From JAGTRI01 sp964580405 (GTDB taxonomy: Archaea; Thermoproteota; Bathyarchaeia; Bathyarchaeales; DTEX01), in assembly GCA_964580405.1 (NCBI GenBank), contig CAZOKM010000099.1, forward strand, positions 1 to 6,025: a stretch of 6,025 nt of DNA, in the 5' to 3' direction. This document shows positions 5,124 through 6,025 of this stretch, in pieces; positions within the stretch are counted from its first letter, which is position 1, and every line of letters begins with the position of its first letter. The notes beneath the pieces are model-generated. The model did no database searches, was not told the DNA's origin, and was given only the letters and a program-made list of their open reading frames with translations. A program made the position numbers and the translations under genes.

Positions 5124-6025
5124 CAAAGACGCGGTTCTTTGCTCCAGTCATCGTCCTTTTCTTTTTACTCGTTCTTTTCGCTCCCCTACGTCCGTGCCTA
5201 GCCCAGGTGATGTACAAGATTGACAGGGAGTGGGTCCAGATCACCATCAACAAGGACCGCTCGATCTACCTGTTCTACAACATCACAATAATGTACACGT
5301 TCGGTTCGCCCGAGGGAATCGTGACCGTCGGGATGCCCCAAGGAGAGTTCCAGATAATCTCGGTGCAGGACGCCTCAGGGGCCGACCTCAGCTACGAGGA
5401 CATCTCGTACGACGACTACTACGCCATCGACGTGACCCTGAACCAGCCAGTGCACCTGAACCAGCCCCAAACCTTCACGGTGTACGCCTTAGTGCCCGAG
5501 ATGCTCTACCAGGACACCATTAACACGGGGTACTGGGGGATGCAGTTCTACCCCACGACCTTCACCGACGCGACAGGGCTGATGGACAGCCTCCGCGTGG
5601 CGATTACTCTTCCCAGTGGCGTCACCAGCGACGAGGCTAGGTACATGACGGGGACACCGTTCGACAGCGTCTACACGGACGACGAAGGCAACCTCGTCGT
5701 CTACTGGGAGAGAAACTCCTGGCAAGCCTGGTCAGAATTCATGGTCGGAGTCTCGTTCCCCGACAGGTATATTACTCTGCCGGGACCCGACATACTGACC
5801 TACGTCATCATCGGCGTGGCAGTCATTGCTGCCATAGCGGGAGTCTTGATTGCTCTTCCGATGCTCAAGAAGCTCGCCTACGAAAGACCGCGAATAGCCA
5901 TCGAGGCCCTTGGCGCGCACCGGAACCTCACAGCTGTCGAGGCGGCGGTCGTCTTGGGGCAGAAGCCCGCCCGAGTCCTCACGATGGTCCTCTTCGGGCT
6001 CATCCACAAGCGGGTCGTCGTGGTC
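5117..6025 (+). CDS. DUF2207-like membrane-anchored protein, partial at right edge
   Basis: An open frame of 303 codons runs from ATG 5117 to the window end without a stop, so the C-terminus is missing. Residues 1-29 form a signal peptide (basic start, hydrophobic 9-22, likely cleavage after CLA at 27-29). Residues about 30-220 are an extracytoplasmic beta-rich domain with many aromatic and acidic residues. One transmembrane helix spans about 226-249 (ILTYVIIGVAVIAAIAGVLI), followed by positive KK and a cytosolic segment whose 'LTAVEAAVVLGQKPARVLTM' (271-290) and FGLIHKRVVVV resemble the winged-helix-like 'LSPAEAGYLL..LLDLAARGYL' part of DUF2207 proteins. This suggests a sensor that couples an outside domain to cytosolic contacts. 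It overlaps the upstream gene by 7 nt with its own GAGGAG site. The DUF2207 assignment rests on layout and this one motif. Confidence 0.8.
   Translation, partial: MVTKTRFFAPVIVLFFLLVLFAPLRPCLAQVMYKIDREWVQITINKDRSIYLFYNITIMYTFGSPEGIVTVGMPQGEFQIISVQDASGADLSYEDISYDDYYAIDVTLNQPVHLNQPQTFTVYALVPEMLYQDTINTGYWGMQFYPTTFTDATGLMDSLRVAITLPSGVTSDEARYMTGTPFDSVYTDDEGNLVVYWERNSWQAWSEFMVGVSFPDRYITLPGPDILTYVIIGVAVIAAIAGVLIALPMLKKLAYERPRIAIEALGAHRNLTAVEAAVVLGQKPARVLTMVLFGLIHKRVVVV

Overview
The window looks archaeal. Coding regions are preceded by AT-rich TATA-like boxes about 25 nt ahead of short leaders, GGAGG/GAGGG-type ribosome-binding sites set several starts, and T-runs rather than classical hairpins follow genes. 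The protein families (winged-helix regulator, CPxC-type zinc ribbons, SPFH-zinc ribbon protein) fit an uncultured Thermoproteota/Bathyarchaeia-like lineage, but that placement is only an impression from protein style.

Left part (1 to about 1800) is AT-rich and accessory-looking. It holds a small protein with two zinc ribbons (316-759) flanked by two copies of an imperfect direct repeat of about 120 bp (107-230 and 764-890), an orphan RelE/ParE-like toxin (1088-1435) with a 13-bp perfect inverted repeat upstream, and a convergent winged-helix gene (1439-1711, minus) only 3 bp away. Middle part: a class II Fic-family AMP-transferase (1825-2730, minus) with a C-terminal DNA-binding-like domain. 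Its promoter carries two perfect CCGATA-N8-TATCGG operators 40 bp apart, one lying over the TATA-like box. The same CCGATA half-site builds the inverted repeat at the toxin promoter. A gene-free stretch follows (2841-3180) and contains degenerate repeats with a period of about 60 bp.

Right part (about 3160-6025) is GC-rich and reads as one operon on the plus strand: a helical coiled-coil-like protein (3205-3738, TTG start), an SPFH/band-7 protein of the YdjI/'virion core' type with two C-terminal zinc ribbons (3743-4708), a two-TM zinc-ribbon membrane protein (4776-5123), and a secreted/membrane-anchored DUF2207-like protein (5117 to beyond the right edge) that has no stop in the window. Gene spacing is 4 nt, 67 nt and a 7-nt overlap. 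By analogy with bacterial ydjFGHI-type loci this is probably an archaeal membrane or envelope-stress module: an external sensor domain with a cytoplasmic winged-helix-like segment, a membrane zinc-ribbon partner, and a cytosolic SPFH scaffold with a helical partner. No PspA homologue is visible in the window.
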